Shown here one piece after another: positions 1 through 12,040 of a DNA stretch of 64,000 bases. How positions within the stretch are numbered: position 1 is the stretch's first letter; each line of letters begins with the position of its first letter. Both the position numbers and the translations under genes were made by a program. The stretch is taken from assembly GCA_013076295.1 (NCBI GenBank), contig RQOL01000374.1, forward strand, positions 496,001 to 560,000, read 5' to 3'. Below the pieces are notes generated by a model. That model worked only from the letters and a program-made list of their open reading frames with translations. It was not told the DNA's origin and searched no databases. The stretch comes from Sanderia malayensis (taxonomy: Eukaryota > Cnidaria > Scyphozoa > Semaeostomeae > Pelagiidae).

Positions 1-1855
1 TTAGTTGCTTCTGCCCAGAAATGAGTAGGTACATTTGCATGATGCATCATTGATCTAGCAGTTTCCACCAAAGTGTGATTCATGCGCTCAGCAAGTCCGT
101 TTTGAGCAGGACTGTATGGCACAGTTGTTTGGTGAATGATACCTTGCTGCTTCAAGTATTCAGTGAATGTATTTGAACAGTATTCACCACCATTATCACT
201 CCGCAAAACCTTAACTCGCTTTCCAGTGATGTTACTCATCATATTCACATATTCTTTAAATTTATCCAAAACTTCGGATTTCTGCTTCATATAATATACA
301 CAAGTATATCGTGTGAAATTGTCAATGAAGGTCACAAAGTACTTAGAACCACCAATAGAGGGAGTACTCATAGGTCCACATACATCACTATGAACTAACT
401 CCATAACTTCAGTTGTAGCAGTGGAAGAGCTTTTTGGATAAGGTAGCCTATGCTGTTTTCCCATGACACAGCTTTCACAGATTGCTTTTTCACCTGTTGA
501 GTGGATACCATCCAATCCAACAACCATATTATGCTCAGATAATTTCACAAGATTGTCTGTTCCCAGATGTCCATACCTACAGTGCCAAAGTTCTAGATTG
601 GAAGTACAATTCGCTGTATTTGCTTGATCAGAAGAAATAAGCTTTAAAACATAAAGCCTGCCTTTTATTTCTCCAATTTCCAACACTTTTGAATTTCTCG
701 CAATTTTACATTTTTCAGCTTCAAATTCAACTGTGGCACCAAGTTTTGTCATTGCGCGCACAGAGAGTAAGTTCTTTCCCAGATCTGGCAGATATAACAC
801 ATCATGAAGTGCAATTTTCTGCAACTTTCCTTCAACAACAGTTGTAAATCGATAAGTGCCTTTCCCATAGGCAAGTATTGCTCGGTTATCGCCAAGAATG
901 ATAATACTCGGTTGTTTAAACGTTACAAAGTCATACAGTGAATCTTTCTCATACGTCATGTGTTGAGTAGCACCAGAGTCTACTATCCAACATGAATTAG
1001 ACGTTACTACATTTTCACCTGTGTACAGAGCTTCTTCGTCTTCAATTTGATTATCGCTATCCTCTTCAATAATATGCGCTGAATTTGTGGGCACTGATAC
1101 ATTACTTGGACCATTTAAACTTCGGGCCTTCTTTTTAGGGCAATCCCTTGCGTAATGGCCTTGCTCTTTACAGTAATGACACGTTCCATTAAAGGATTGT
1201 GAAGTGCCTGATCTAGCAGGTTTCTTATGATTTACATTAGGACTGCGTCCTCTGTTTCCTTGTCTACTGTTAAAATATCGCCTTGCCGATAGGGCGTCAT
1301 CGTGTCTTTTTACCTCTACTTTATCAATTCTACGATCAAAATCGTTAACGAGCATACCTTTGACCTTTTCAAATGACAGTTCGTGTTCTCCAACCGCATC
1401 CAAAGCTGTTATCAAAGGCATATACTCTTCAGGTAAACTGGCTAACAGAGTCACGGCCAACTCTTGATCGTTTACATCAACCCCCATTTCTCGTAACTGA
1501 TCGTGCAGCGATTTCAAATAATTTATGTGCTCTGACATATTTCCATTATTATCAAATCTACAGGAGTAGTATTTTTGCCTCAGCCTCACCTTTTGCGAAA
1601 TAGAATCACGTGCGAATTGGCTCTTCAAAGCATCCCATGCTTCCTTCGCTGTTTTCGTGTCTCTTATGTGCAGTTGCTCGTCTGGTTCAACAGCAAGACA
1701 GATAAATGTCCACGCTTTTTTGGCTCTCAGTCTGAAACGTCTCACGTCATTCGCCGAAGCTTCATTCCCAGGAGACTCAGCAGCACCATCTGCATATTCA
1801 AACAAATCTTGACTCTCTAAATAGAGTCTCATGTTAAATGCCAAATTTGCTGTGT
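1..1855 (-). CDS. Ty1/Copia gag-pol polyprotein, partial (gag, protease, integrase)
   Basis: An open reverse-strand frame runs from about 1855 off the left edge. In order it shows a UBN2/gag-type capsid region, a CCHC zinc knuckle (CHYCKEQGHYARDC, 1140-1181), an aspartic protease motif DSGATQH near 960-980, a pre-integrase domain with LWHCRYGH and CESCVMGK (about 590-470), and a DDE integrase core with HSDVCGP, SDNGGEY and NGLAERMNHT. Integrase before reverse transcriptase is the Copia order; RT and RNase H would lie left of the window. No stop interrupts the visible frame, so this copy is fairly young. The gag N-terminus is missing: the frame joins a RecQ-like fragment near 1855, leaving no 5' LTR. 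The product would drive cytoplasmic particle assembly and nuclear integration. Confidence 0.9.
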
Positions 1856-2178
1856 CCCATCTTTCCAAGTTCTTGCCTGATTGAGGGAATGAGCTGATAT
1901 ATCAGCGATTTACCCAGTCCAGTTGGAAGTATTGCGAACACATCATTTCTTCTGAACAAACCTCTCCGAGCCTCCATTTGCTGTTTCCTTGTCGTTTTAA
2001 TTTCCAGAAAAAATTTCGCCAAGGAAACATTGACACAGTTTTCTAGATCATCCTTAAACCGGTTTTGTCCTCCGACGGCAGTCGCCATTTTGAAGAAACC
2101 AACTGAAGATTTGCTTGCCTTGTTCACAAGTTCACGGCCATCCTGATGGCTGTTGGCTCTGATTGACCAAATAGACAC
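1834..2178 (-). pseudogene. RecQ-like DNA helicase, N-terminal fragment
   Basis: The reverse-strand frame contains a helicase motif 0/I region: a QQMEARRG-like segment followed by VFAILPTGLGKSLIYQL, the Walker A arrangement typical of RecQ-family ATPases. A likely start is the internal Met at 2088. Only about 80 family-like residues remain before the frame meets the Copia gag region near 1855, so the motor domain is lost. A second, different RecQ-like fragment lies at 11549-12040. Repeated truncated RecQ pieces suggest a multi-copy, element-borne family rather than the cellular RECQ gene; that is inference. Confidence 0.6.
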
Positions 2179-2340
2179 AAAGGAGGTCGCATGTCTCCAG
2201 AGTATTTTTCCTTCCTCCTTTTTCCTTATTTTTTTTTCTATTCAAAATTTAATTCAACATTTTTTTCAAAATTCTAAAAAATACTCTGATCCAGGGTAAA
2301 ATGATACCATTACAGGTGAAGACGGAACAAATTACCTTAA

Positions 2341-2625
2341 ATGCTTGAAGGGTTGGTGTGTCACTTTGAAAGAAATTTTTGGGCTTTGGTGGAAACTGAA
2401 AAACAACTTCAATGTTGTACAATGTTAAACATCAGTCAATTAAACCAAGGCCCATTAGAAAATTTCTTTGGATCCATTAGGCAGCAAGGTGGAAATTTTT
2501 ACAATCCTACAGGTATTCAATTCAAAAGAGCATATAGAAAACTATTCCCTACAAATTTATCAAACGCTTCCACATCCAACTGTGAAGATGGTTCAGATAT
2601 TCCACTCACAGAATTAAAAGATTGA
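2341..2625 (+). pseudogene. P-element/THAP9-like transposase, C-terminal fragment
   Basis: The 94-residue frame carries LNQGPLENFFGSIRQQGG followed by N-P-T-x-I-QF-x-RA. That signature is typical of the C-terminal part of P-element and THAP9-type transposases, around the last acidic catalytic region. The THAP DNA-binding domain, GTP-binding region and most of the catalytic core are absent, and no terminal repeats are visible. A decayed DNA-transposon remnant. The neighbouring 2180-2340 and 2626-3200 stretches show no other recognisable coding. Confidence 0.65.
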
Positions 2626-3374
2626 AAGCATCCCTGATTTCCCTTCTGTTGATATTGGTCCGCTTAAAACAGTGACATTTAAATACTGTAGTGAGCACAT
2701 CGAAAAGAGGATTTTCAAAGAAAATGCAATGGCGTGTGTGACCGGCTATTAGTCCAGTCAATATACCTTATTTCATTGCTCAACCTCAAAGTAATTGCAA
2801 AAGAATTTTTTTTTGATAATTTGATAGAAGATAACTATGGAAGTAAAATAAAAAAAATCGACGTCGACAAACTACGAGGAACCCCCGCTTTCCCCCTCCC
2901 AAACTCTGCTTAATATGGGATTCCCCTCACACCAAAAGGGGACATCCCTTTGCCATTTTTCCTCAATCTCAACTCGCCTTTGACACATGTTGGCTTCATT
3001 GAAGAAGCTCAAATTTCTTATAAAAATGCTAAAAATGTTAAAAGGTACATTTCTAACAAAAGAAATTGTAATTATGTGGCTTTTCAAGTAAGAGAATTGT
3101 TTGAAAGTCAGTTCAGAAGCTCGAAACTAGACGGCCGGTTAAACTCAACTACAGCGTTAGAAGTGTATTTTTTCTCGGAATGATGAGCTGCTGCTGCTTG
3201 ATGAGCTGCCACTGCTTGACACAAGACCGTTCATGTACTTCAGGTACGTTCAACTTTTTTTCTATACTTTTTTTGCCTCATGTCAAAGGAAAATCATTGA
3301 ACTTTTCCGAAACTGTGTTGCCTTTATCAATTTTCAGCGAGTGACCCAATTGTCGCAAATTTTTCACATTGCAG
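2626..3374. other. Non-coding interval, nothing recognised
   Basis: No supported gene. Small frames around 2872-3183 on both strands lack motifs. A pyrimidine-rich tract ending in TTGCAG at 3374 looks like a splice acceptor just before the Met of the next gene, so the end of this stretch may be a 5' intron or leader of that gene. Confidence 0.5.
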
Positions 3375-3376
3375 AC

Positions 3377-5140
3377 ATGGACCTTTGTATCATCTGCAAA
3401 ACTTACATTGAAGATACGAAAACAGCATCTGTATTGGGTGCTAAAGGCTGCCAAGGCTTGTTGCAAGCCAGTAAAGAAAGGGGGGGCACCATTGATGCCA
3501 ATATTGGTGATAGAGTGCACAAAGAATGTCGACAGCAATACACTAACAAACGCTTGATTAAATGTGACAACAACAAAGCACTTAGAGATGCAAGCCCAGA
3601 ATGTCCCCGTTCCCTGCGTTCTAAAGAGTCTCCAATCTCCTTTGCACGTGACTGCTTTTTTTGTGGACAGCCTGCCATTTATGGTAAAAGAAAGGGGTTT
3701 GAATACGAGTATTATCCTGTTAGGACAAAGGACTTTCAATCAAAGATTGCAGAAATATGTATGAACCGGAATGATGCTTGGGCTGCAAAAGTAAAAGGAA
3801 GGTTGGAGTTTTCTCAAGACCTTCATGCCTCTGATGCATTATACCACCAACAGTGTAATGTCAATTTCAGAACTGGAAAAGATATCCCAAAGGTTTTCCA
3901 GACTTCGGAAGGATCAATTTCAAAAAAGTTACGTGGAAGACCAATAGATTCTACCAGGAATGACGCCTTTTTAAAGGTAGCGGCGTACCTAGAGGAAAAT
4001 GCCGATGAGCAGATAACGATAAACGACTTGGTAGCAAAGATGAGGGAATATTGTGGCGATGAATGCTACACCCCCGTTCATTTAAAGCAAAAAATCTTGG
4101 AATACTTTGGCAAAGAAGTTCTTATAACAGAAATAAATAGTAAAGCAAATGTGGTCACTTTCAGGAGTACTGCCGCGTCGGTTTTGCACAAGTTCTATGA
4201 ACAGCCAAAGCATCAACATAGTGAAAAAGAGCAATTGCGCATCATTGAAACAGCAGCAACATTGATACAGAATGAAATCAAGAGCATGAGTGCAACTAAA
4301 ACAACATACCCAACATCTGAAGAAATTCAATCCGTAGATCAAAATTTGAGTTATGTTCGTTCAGGATTGCAGCTCTTTCTAAAGGAGATATTTGTGGAGA
4401 AAAATCCAGAGAAAAAAATTGCGTCAATCGGGCAAGCAATCATTCAAGCTACAAGACCACGGGTTTTAATTGCTCACCTGCAGATAGGAATTGGAGTACA
4501 AATGCATCATCATTTCGGATCTAAATTTCTAATTGATTCATTGAAGAGCCATGGCTTTTGTTCGTCCTACAGCGAGGTCAAACGGTTTGATAAGAGTGCT
4601 GCAGATTGTTTAGGAAAAAATGTATCTCCCTTGCATGTGGGACAGTTTTCCCAATTTGTAGCAGACAACGTAGATCATAATACAAGAACCCTCGACGGAA
4701 TGAACACGTTTCACGGGATGGGAATGATTCAAGCATAACACCAGCTGAAAGCAAATCCTACTCGATACCTCGCATAAATAAGAAAGCAGCAGAGCTAGCC
4801 CTACAGGGAAAAATAAACATTCATTATTACAAATCAAATGTGGTTTTGAATTCTTTTACATACCACAAGCTACCAGAGCTCGAGTCAAAAGACAAGGAAT
4901 GGAAAATCACTTTGCTGTGGAAGGTAGTTTGGCCATTAAAAACAACTCGGCCCAATTGGTCTGGATTTATGCAATCAGTGCATGTTGGAAAACATAATGG
5001 AAAGGCATCAGTTAAGCTTTTACCTATAATTGATTTGAATCCATCTGATATGTCATGCGTATACTCAACGATGATGTATGTTTGTGAAGAAGCAAAACGT
5101 CAAGGATGTACCCCAGTTCTTACATTTGACCAGCCGCTTT
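3377..5140 (+). pseudogene. Unknown repeat-associated zinc-finger protein (frameshifted)
   Basis: The best start is the Met at 3377, directly after an acceptor-like TTGCAG; the upstream in-frame Met at 3233 looks spurious. The protein begins with a C-x2-C zinc-binding start (DLCIICK), then a second CFFCGQP cluster near residue 85 of this start. A long helical region follows, then the motif DNVDHNTRTLDGMNTFHGMG. The frame shifts by one near 4735 and continues to about 5140, ending in a VLTFDQPLS motif. The layout (paired zinc fingers, spaced D residues in a possible RNase H-like core) and my recollection of similar multi-copy predicted proteins in cnidarian genomes suggest a transposase-like repeat gene; the function is not established. 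It is joined in frame to Helentron sequence near 5140. Confidence 0.5.
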
Positions 5141-8100
5141 CATACATGTGTGCCGATTTTTCAAAATCAGAAAATTCAACATCACAGGCTATGAAACAAG
5201 CTGCAAAAGAAGCCAAAGAAATGTCTGCAACAAAACATGATGAAATGAAAAAGATTGCCAAAGCCTACATGGTGAATCGTGAGTGTTCAGTACAAGAGGC
5301 AGTATATCTCATTATGCCAGAACTTTGGTTACGTAAATGCTCACCATCAGTACTGTTTGCAAACAATAATGTGCCTGAGAAGCGTTGAGCAAATTACCTG
5401 AAGACAGTACAGATATCTTTAAAACATCTATGATAAACAGGTATATAGACAGGCCAAACACACTTTTCAATGGTGGTAAATTTAGAATGATCAATGACAT
5501 GTGTTTTGCTGAGTTCTTGAGTTATTACTATGTTGATTACAAAGCAAAGTATGAGAATGACTGTCAACCTGAAATCTTAGAAAGTGAAATAATTGAAAAT
5601 AAGATAAACAATTGCTCTTATCCTTCATCTATACCTCTAATGTCATCTAAAAATGTTTTGAAATGCCCTAAAGTTAATGCTGTTTTAAGGTATCACATTC
5701 CAAATCATCACACACAACCTCAAGAATATGCACATCATCTACTATTCATGTTCTTACCATTTCGGATTGAATCTGATCTCTTAGGGCCAGATAATACATA
5801 TGTTTCTAAATTGATGGAAGATGGTGTTGCACAAATGGTAAACATGAACTGTTGTAAATTTGAGCCACATGGTAATATCATAGATGAAGCCTTTGAGATT
5901 TACGCCAATATTGACCATACTGATAATGCTCAAAGCCAAGAGATGAGCTCTAATACAGAAGAAAATTTGAACATTGATAACGCTCTGGACAATAGAACTT
6001 CAGTCCTTCCCAGTTATGTTCCATTCAAAAGTGATGAACACATTAATGATATGATTAACCATCTAAACACAAAACAAATGCAAATTTAAGTATTTGTCCA
6101 GTAGTACCACCTCCTCTACATCTTTTCATAACAGGCAATGGTGGTTGTGGCAAATCATATTTGATTAAAACAATTTATCATGCTCTGAGGAACATTTTAT
6201 CTTACAATGCAAAGGACATTGAAAAAGAATGAGTTCTACTTATGGCTCCAATAGGAATAGCTGCTATAAATATAGGTGGAACAACCATACACATAGCCCT
6301 TAATACTCCTATCAATAGCTTTGCAAAGACAGTTCCAAAACTAAATGACAAAAAAAGAGCAGTGTTGAGAAATGACGACCTGTCTGAAGTGTCACTTATC
6401 ATTATTGATGAGATCTCCATGGTTTCCAATGTATTGTTCAGTTATATTCATCCACGACTTGATGAAATATTTGGCTGCCAAAATGATGTGCCCTTCGCAG
6501 GAAAGTCAATGATTGTTGTTGGAGATTTTTTCCAGCTACTACCGATCAATGCAAAACCAATATATGCAGAATATAATGATGAATGGCAAAATTTGTATCA
6601 TCCATGGAAATATTTTCTGATGGGAGAGCTTACAGAAACTGTAAGACAACAAGGAGACACAAACTTTATCAATTTGCTAAATCAAGCAAGAGTAGGATGC
6701 CTTGACCATGATGCAGAGCAATTGCTTAAATCAAGATTCATTCATCAGACATCTGAAAATTATCCATGGGACACAATGCATATTTTCGCCGAAAATTCTC
6801 CTGTGAATGAGCACAATTCAAAGCTTCTTTCCCAAAACAGTAACAGATGCTTCACCATAAACGCTGTTTACGTAATTCCTGAGAATTTCCCACAGTCACT
6901 TGCACATAAAATCATCACTGGAAATCAAAGTGAGACAGGAGGGCTAGCAAGTTCGCTGAGAATCAAGGAAGATGCAACAATCGTGTTAACGAGTAATATA
7001 GATATTGCTGACAGACTAACCAATAGACAATTGGGAACAATAAGGAAAGTCGCACTTGATATCAACTCTAATGTCACATTGATTTTTGTCAAATTTGATG
7101 ATCCTCAAGCTGGTAGAAGTCGGATGAGATCAAATCAATTTGCAAGACAAAATCTTTTAGTGCCTATTGCTAAAACAGAGGCAGAGCTGAGACCAAGATA
7201 TTCAAAACAAAGTTACCCATCTATTGTATGCATACAATTTCCAATCATGCTTGCATGGGCAAGCACTATACACAAAGTCCAAGGACTGACTTTAGAACGG
7301 ATTGTTGTAAATTTTGATTTGAACAAACAAAGGTCTTTTAACTTTGGCCAGTTATATGTAGCACTGAGTAGAGCCACAAACATTAATGGTTTGTTCCTTG
7401 TTGGTACCTATAGTCAATCTAAAATCAAGGCTAATCCAAAAGTTTCAGAAGAATATGAAAGATTGCGAAAATATGCAGCCATTAATCCAGTATCTGGTCC
7501 TAATGTTGACACAGCTTTATCAATGACTTTATTAAATGTCCGGTCACTCAAAAAGCATTGCATTGATCTGTTGAGAGTACCAGCCATATTATCATCAGAT
7601 GCCATCCTCTTCAAAGAAACACAAGTTACACCTGATGATAACATAAATGGGTTGCTTGATCTGTTTGCTGATTTTAAGGTTCTTATGGATACTAATGAAG
7701 ATAAATTTAAAAGTTTAGCATGTTGTTATGTAGGAACAAATTTATCAGCAACATACGAATCATTATCTGGTGGTTTTATGAAAATCGTCATAAGCGGAAA
7801 TTGTTCGACATTTTGACATTTGACATTACTTCTAATCTACAGGAAACAAAATATGCCCATGGCAACTTTCTATGAAATTGTTCAATACTTTGCAAATAAC
7901 AAAGACATTGATATCATTCTTGGTGACTTCAATGTAAATGCAATGTCACCAAATGAAGTACTTTCTGGGATTCTTTATGATTTTCACCAAATTGTCAAGA
8001 CTGCTACTCATATTTCTGGATCTTTATTAGACCATGTTTATATTAGGAAAGCACTAGCAACAATGTTTGATATTCATGCTACAATAGTAAGTGTTTTCTT

Positions 8101-8146
8101 CTCAGATCATGATGCTTTGAAAATTGTTTTCCAACATCATTTATAG
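5141..8146 (+). pseudogene. Helentron helicase (PIF1-like) fused to APE endonuclease
   Basis: The first part (5141-6089) holds the Helitron linker motif QEAVYLIMPELWLRK. The SF1B PIF1-type helicase follows: Walker A GNGGCGKSY at about 6134-6160, Walker B LIIIDEISMV, motif III VGDFFQLLP, motif V TIHKVQGLT and motif VI QLYVALSRAT. An AP-endonuclease-like domain comes next (LLNVRSLK, KETQV, ILGDFNVNA, LLDHVYIRK, FSDHDAL), the hallmark of Helentrons. Lesions: frame changes near 5385 and between 6089 and 6128, an in-frame TGA at 6230-6232 and another at 7814-7816. In an intact element the helicase would unwind donor DNA for rolling-circle transposition; the role of the endonuclease is not well established. 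Confidence 0.85.
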
Positions 8147-8363
8147 TAATGTCATGAAAAAGCAAATACTTAAGTTCTTTTGTTGCTCATTCATGATCTG
8201 AAAAATACAGCCATATCTGAAAAAGTATTTGATGCTAAATTGACACATTAGTTGACATAAGCACACACTGAGCATTCACTGAGTAGAAACCTTTCAAAAG
8301 AAACAGATTGTTACCATGTATTCTTATTACTGAATGATATTCATTGTAATCCAGGCACACGAC
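8147..8363 (+). other. Spacer between Helentron helicase and RPA gene
   Basis: About 215 bases without coding signal. It should contain the promoter and 5' leader of the downstream RPA-like gene; no clear TATA box was seen. Confidence 0.4.
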
Positions 8364-9880
8364 ATGACAGAACAATCAACACCAACAAAACGTCCCAAAA
8401 GGCTGTTCACGTCGCCAAAGAAAGGGGAATCTGGTAAGAGTTCCTGTCTAAACATTTTTTATGTTTTTTCCCTATATTTAGAATCTTATCTACATGGCAA
8501 GTTAATCTTAACGAACTCCAAAAATAAACTAACAGAGTGGTAAGATTCACTATCCTTATGCCAAGAAACGTTTTTGACAAAAATATGATCTGAAAGTTTT
8601 GGCAACAGTTGTTAATATAAGCTGATACAATCACACACTAGAAAGTGATATGAAATTTTGTTTTATTTCATTGAGGTTTCACATCACGTCACCATATCCT
8701 TACACCAAAAATATTCTAAACCATGGAAGGGCTTATTTCATTGCTATTTGAAAGTATCATATGAATTTGTCAGTTATTAACAAAACTCTGACCACACCAC
8801 CATATAAAATTGTGATTGCATTTTACTCTATTTAAATTTTCAGATTATACTGGATATGTTACATCCGTCAGCCAATTTGAAACAAGTGCCAATGGCAACA
8901 AATATTTTGATGTAACTCTAAAAACATCACCCAATTTAGCCAACAAAGTCAGAGTTATGGCAACACATCACCAAGATGAAAGAAGAAAGCTTTTTGTGGA
9001 CAAACACCTGTCATCTCAGCCAATAATACTCAAGAATTTGTCACATACTGATTCTGGCACAACATTTTACAATCACAAAAGTGCAATTGAAAATGCTTCA
9101 AGCCTCACCCCATTCAAACTGGAAGAAGAGTCAGTCATAGAATTGAAATCATTGCAATCCAATGCTATTGCAGGCACCTTTACAATCAAAGGAGTGCTCA
9201 AGTGGATCACAGATGAAAAAACTGTTGATCTGAAAGAAAGAAAGACCCCAATGGCACACACTGAGTCTCCAAGGAAGAAAAAGGTGAGAGAAGCACTTAT
9301 TAAGGATGAATCAAGTCACATCCAGATTTCATTGGGGCAAGAATTGACAAACCTACAAGAAGGTGTTTGGTATAAAATCACAGAAGTTGCTTGCAAGCAA
9401 TATTACGGACTCAAATTGATTTCAACACAGAACTCACAAGCAACCATGATTGAAAAAGACACCTCTATCAACTGGACAGATGTACCAATGCCAGAACCAC
9501 ACACCATAGCTGCACCAATCTGTTGCCCAAACATCAACAATGTCAAGGTTAACACTTATCCTTAGTGCAACAACGCAAAATGTGGCAAAAAGCTCAACAT
9601 ACAAACTGATGATCAATTTGTTACATGCCCTTCTTGCTCCAGGAGGATGCTTGCATCAAAATGCATCCTGGGCATGAATGCCATAATTGATATAGATACA
9701 GATGATGCAACAAAGTGCCTCACAGTTTTTGAAGACCAACTCACAAAATTCTTTAATGAAGATCTCATTGAAACAAATAAAGATGCAATTGAAGAGAAAT
9801 TGCTGCTCCTTGAGAATGTGGATTTTTTTTGCAATCAAAAAGGCATAATAACATTCATGAAATATCATCATGGTGACTAA
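8364..9880 (+). CDS. RPA1-like single-strand DNA-binding protein of the Helentron
   Basis: Two exons are readable. Exon 1 (8364-8433) starts MTEQSTPTKRPKR and ends at a GTAAGA donor. The intron (8434-8843) ends in TTTTCAG, and exon 2 resumes in the same frame. The body looks like tandem OB folds of replication protein A, ending in a C-x4-C-x13-C-x2-C zinc ribbon (9566-9640) as in RPA1 domain C. An in-frame TAG at 9563-9565 lies just before the ribbon, so the current copy would make a protein without it. RPA-like genes are known cargo of some plant and animal Helitrons and would coat displaced single strands. Its position directly behind the Helentron helicase argues against it being the cellular gene. 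Confidence 0.7.
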
Positions 9881-10507
9881 ACTATTTTGACATTTTTCCC
9901 AGCTTTTTTTCATCTTTTATTTTTTCATATGTTTTGTTACTGTTTGCAAACTGTTGTTGAATTTTATTGTTCACATTCTCTTCCTGACACCATCCTCAAC
10001 TGTTGGTGGCCCACATGGATATATATTGGTACGAACCCTGCATGTCATCGAATCTAACATTAAAAAACCATCTGATCATTCTTATTCCGCTAGTCAATAA
10101 TCTGCACTTTCTAGCGCAAATCTTAAGATAGGGATATCTTTTGTGTATGTAAATAGAGAGGTGTCCGCAACAAAAGGAAAGAACAAAAATAAATAAAAAT
10201 AACCCATTTGTAATATGATATTTTAAATAAAGAGAACACAATAATTTACCCCAATTTTGTTATTTTGTGAATCATGAAAAATTTCTCAAATTATGACCAT
10301 GTTTTTAACAACATCCACACACAACACGCGCTTCCCCTACCACATCATTTAAGGACACCACAAAATGACAAAATCCATGACCATGAACTTCAAAGTTGGC
10401 CTTTGTTATCTCTATTCTGTGATTGAACATTAAGGGGAGATTTTACACCCATGGTCTAGAAAGCGGTAATAGACTGCAGAAGAACAGATACATCAGATGT
10501 AATCAAA
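9881..10507. other. Non-coding interval
   Basis: AT-rich sequence after the RPA-like gene. I see no supported gene or RNA; the Helentron 3' end presumably lies in its first part. Confidence 0.4.
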
Positions 10508-11340
10508 GTGAATAAGTTCCTTCGCCAATGGTTTGAAGAATTTTATTCTGAGGCTGTACGTGCATTAAGTAGTTTTGGAAGGTACCGTCTTGCAGATGGT
10601 TGTGAAAGGTTTCATGTTGAGCGAGCAAAATCGAACCAGTGGAGCCCACAGCGAAGACAGCAACACACTGATCAGTTCTTCAATTTCATTCTCACACAGA
10701 GCCAGTACTAACAGAAGCTTGCATCTGTGGGTTTGAAAAAAGTACCCCGCACACAGAGAAAGGTTGACAAGGAAGAGCCACTAATTTTTTGGACTGGACA
10801 GCAGCAATTCCTCATTTTAGCAGTCAAAAAGTGACTCCTATCAAGCTGACAAAGACTGCCGCAAAAACGAGTGTTTGTCAGTCAGGGTGGAGTGTTGCTT
10901 CGCATGACAACAGTACCAATTGTAAAAGAAGCAATCCATTAGATCCTGATGGCCATTTGGAAAAGCAATTCTTGTTGGTACATCGGTCTGACTCCAAGAA
11001 CTGCCCAAGTTCTGTAAAGCGATGCCAAAGCTGCAAGCCAGTGTTCACTGCCTCTCGCTGGGTGGTTGTCAGAACTGAAGGTGTAAGAGAGTGGACTGCT
11101 GCAAACGACAAGCAGAAAGCAAGTTCTGGCAACATTTATGTTCACTATTTGCGATCTTGTTTAATAGAATACCAACAAAATTGTGTTTGCGCCATCGTAA
11201 CAGTTCCCAAGTCAACTGTGTCATATGTTCCCCCAGATGTGGACTTGCCACAAGTCTCACTCTCTTTGGGCCCGAAAATAAAGTTAAGTGGCAGTGAGAG
11301 TTTGGCCGCGCTGAAGGCGCAAACGAGCGTGCAGCGCTAG
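10508..11340 (+). other. Unrecognised coding-like remnant with Cys pairs
   Basis: Two adjacent frames (10508-10711 and 10789-11340) have protein-like composition. The second contains a possible zinc-binding KRCQSCKP segment, then RWVVVRTEGVREW and a segment around HYLRSCLIEY. The frames differ, so at least one indel separates them. I do not recognise the family. The setting between a Helentron and a RecQ fragment suggests part of a decayed element. Confidence 0.35.
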
Positions 11341-11548
11341 GTTGGAGAGTGAGACTTGTAATTCTCGTCCATCAGAGAGAGGCTACGTATATTCATTGCC
11401 ATCAGATGGACAGAATATTGTCCGCCGGCAAATCCTTTCAAGTGTGAATTTTACCAATGAAATCCCAAGATTTTTGAAGATATTTGCCTCAGACGGGGGA
11501 GAGTGAGCACACTGCAGCACGATCAAATGGTTTTATTTGAGGAGAATA

Positions 11549-12040
11549 ATGGCCGCCGCATTTTGTAATCCCGACTTCGTTTTGGCTGCCTCTGAAAAAC
11601 TTGGTTTACGAAAACTGGAGGATTTTCAACGAGATGGCGCTCTTGCCGTTCTGTGTGGCCAAGACGTTTTTTTCGCAGCACCCACCGGATCGGGAAGGTC
11701 ATTAATTTCCCAGTTAATTCCATTTGCTGTTGAGGAACAACAGAAAAAGGAATGGCCTAACAACCGAAGCCAAATGAATGACAGCTTTGTACTCGTTGTT
11801 TCTCCGCTCATTTCATTAGTGAGGGACCAAATTTAAAGATTGAGAGAGAAAGAAATTCATAGCCTGTCGCTTTCTGATCCAGACGTGACAGCAAAGCATC
11901 TTATGACAGAAAATACAGGTTCTGTTTGGTTCGCCAGAAAGTTCCTGTCATGCAAGTTGAGAGTCGTTTAAAGTGCCCGAGTTTCAGAGAAGAATAAGCT
12001 GTGTTGTAATCAATGAAAGGCAGCCATTGCATAGTTAAAT
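11549..12040 (+). pseudogene. RecQ-like DNA helicase, N-terminal fragment (second copy)
   Basis: Starting at MAAAFCNPD (11549), the frame shows FFAAPTGSGRSLISQL, a Walker A-like motif in which the usual Lys is replaced by Arg, then VVSPLISLVRDQI, the RecQ motif Ia region. A TAA stop at 11834-11836 interrupts; the same frame continues with family-like SLSDPDVTAKHLM before decaying by about 12040. The Lys-to-Arg change and the stop indicate a dead gene. It differs from the fragment at 1834-2178, so the two are independent copies. Confidence 0.6.

Larger units (their letters stand above)
5141..9900 (+). mobile_element. Helentron/Helitron2 rolling-circle transposon, 5'-truncated
   Basis: A contiguous set of Helentron genes: helicase region, fused APE endonuclease and an RPA-like gene in the same orientation. 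The HUH Rep nuclease expected upstream is absent, replaced by the zinc-finger family, so the 5' boundary near 5140 is a breakpoint. The 3' terminus could not be fixed: no clear terminal hairpin was identified by eye. Nonsense and frame changes mark it as immobile. Confidence 0.75.

Noticed and set aside
3278..3739. Reverse-strand frame of 153 codons
   Set aside because: Antisense to the zinc-finger family gene; no motif and composition explained by the sense codons.
8364..9880. RPA-like gene as the cellular RPA1
   Set aside because: Too short, interrupted by a stop and directly behind a Helentron helicase.
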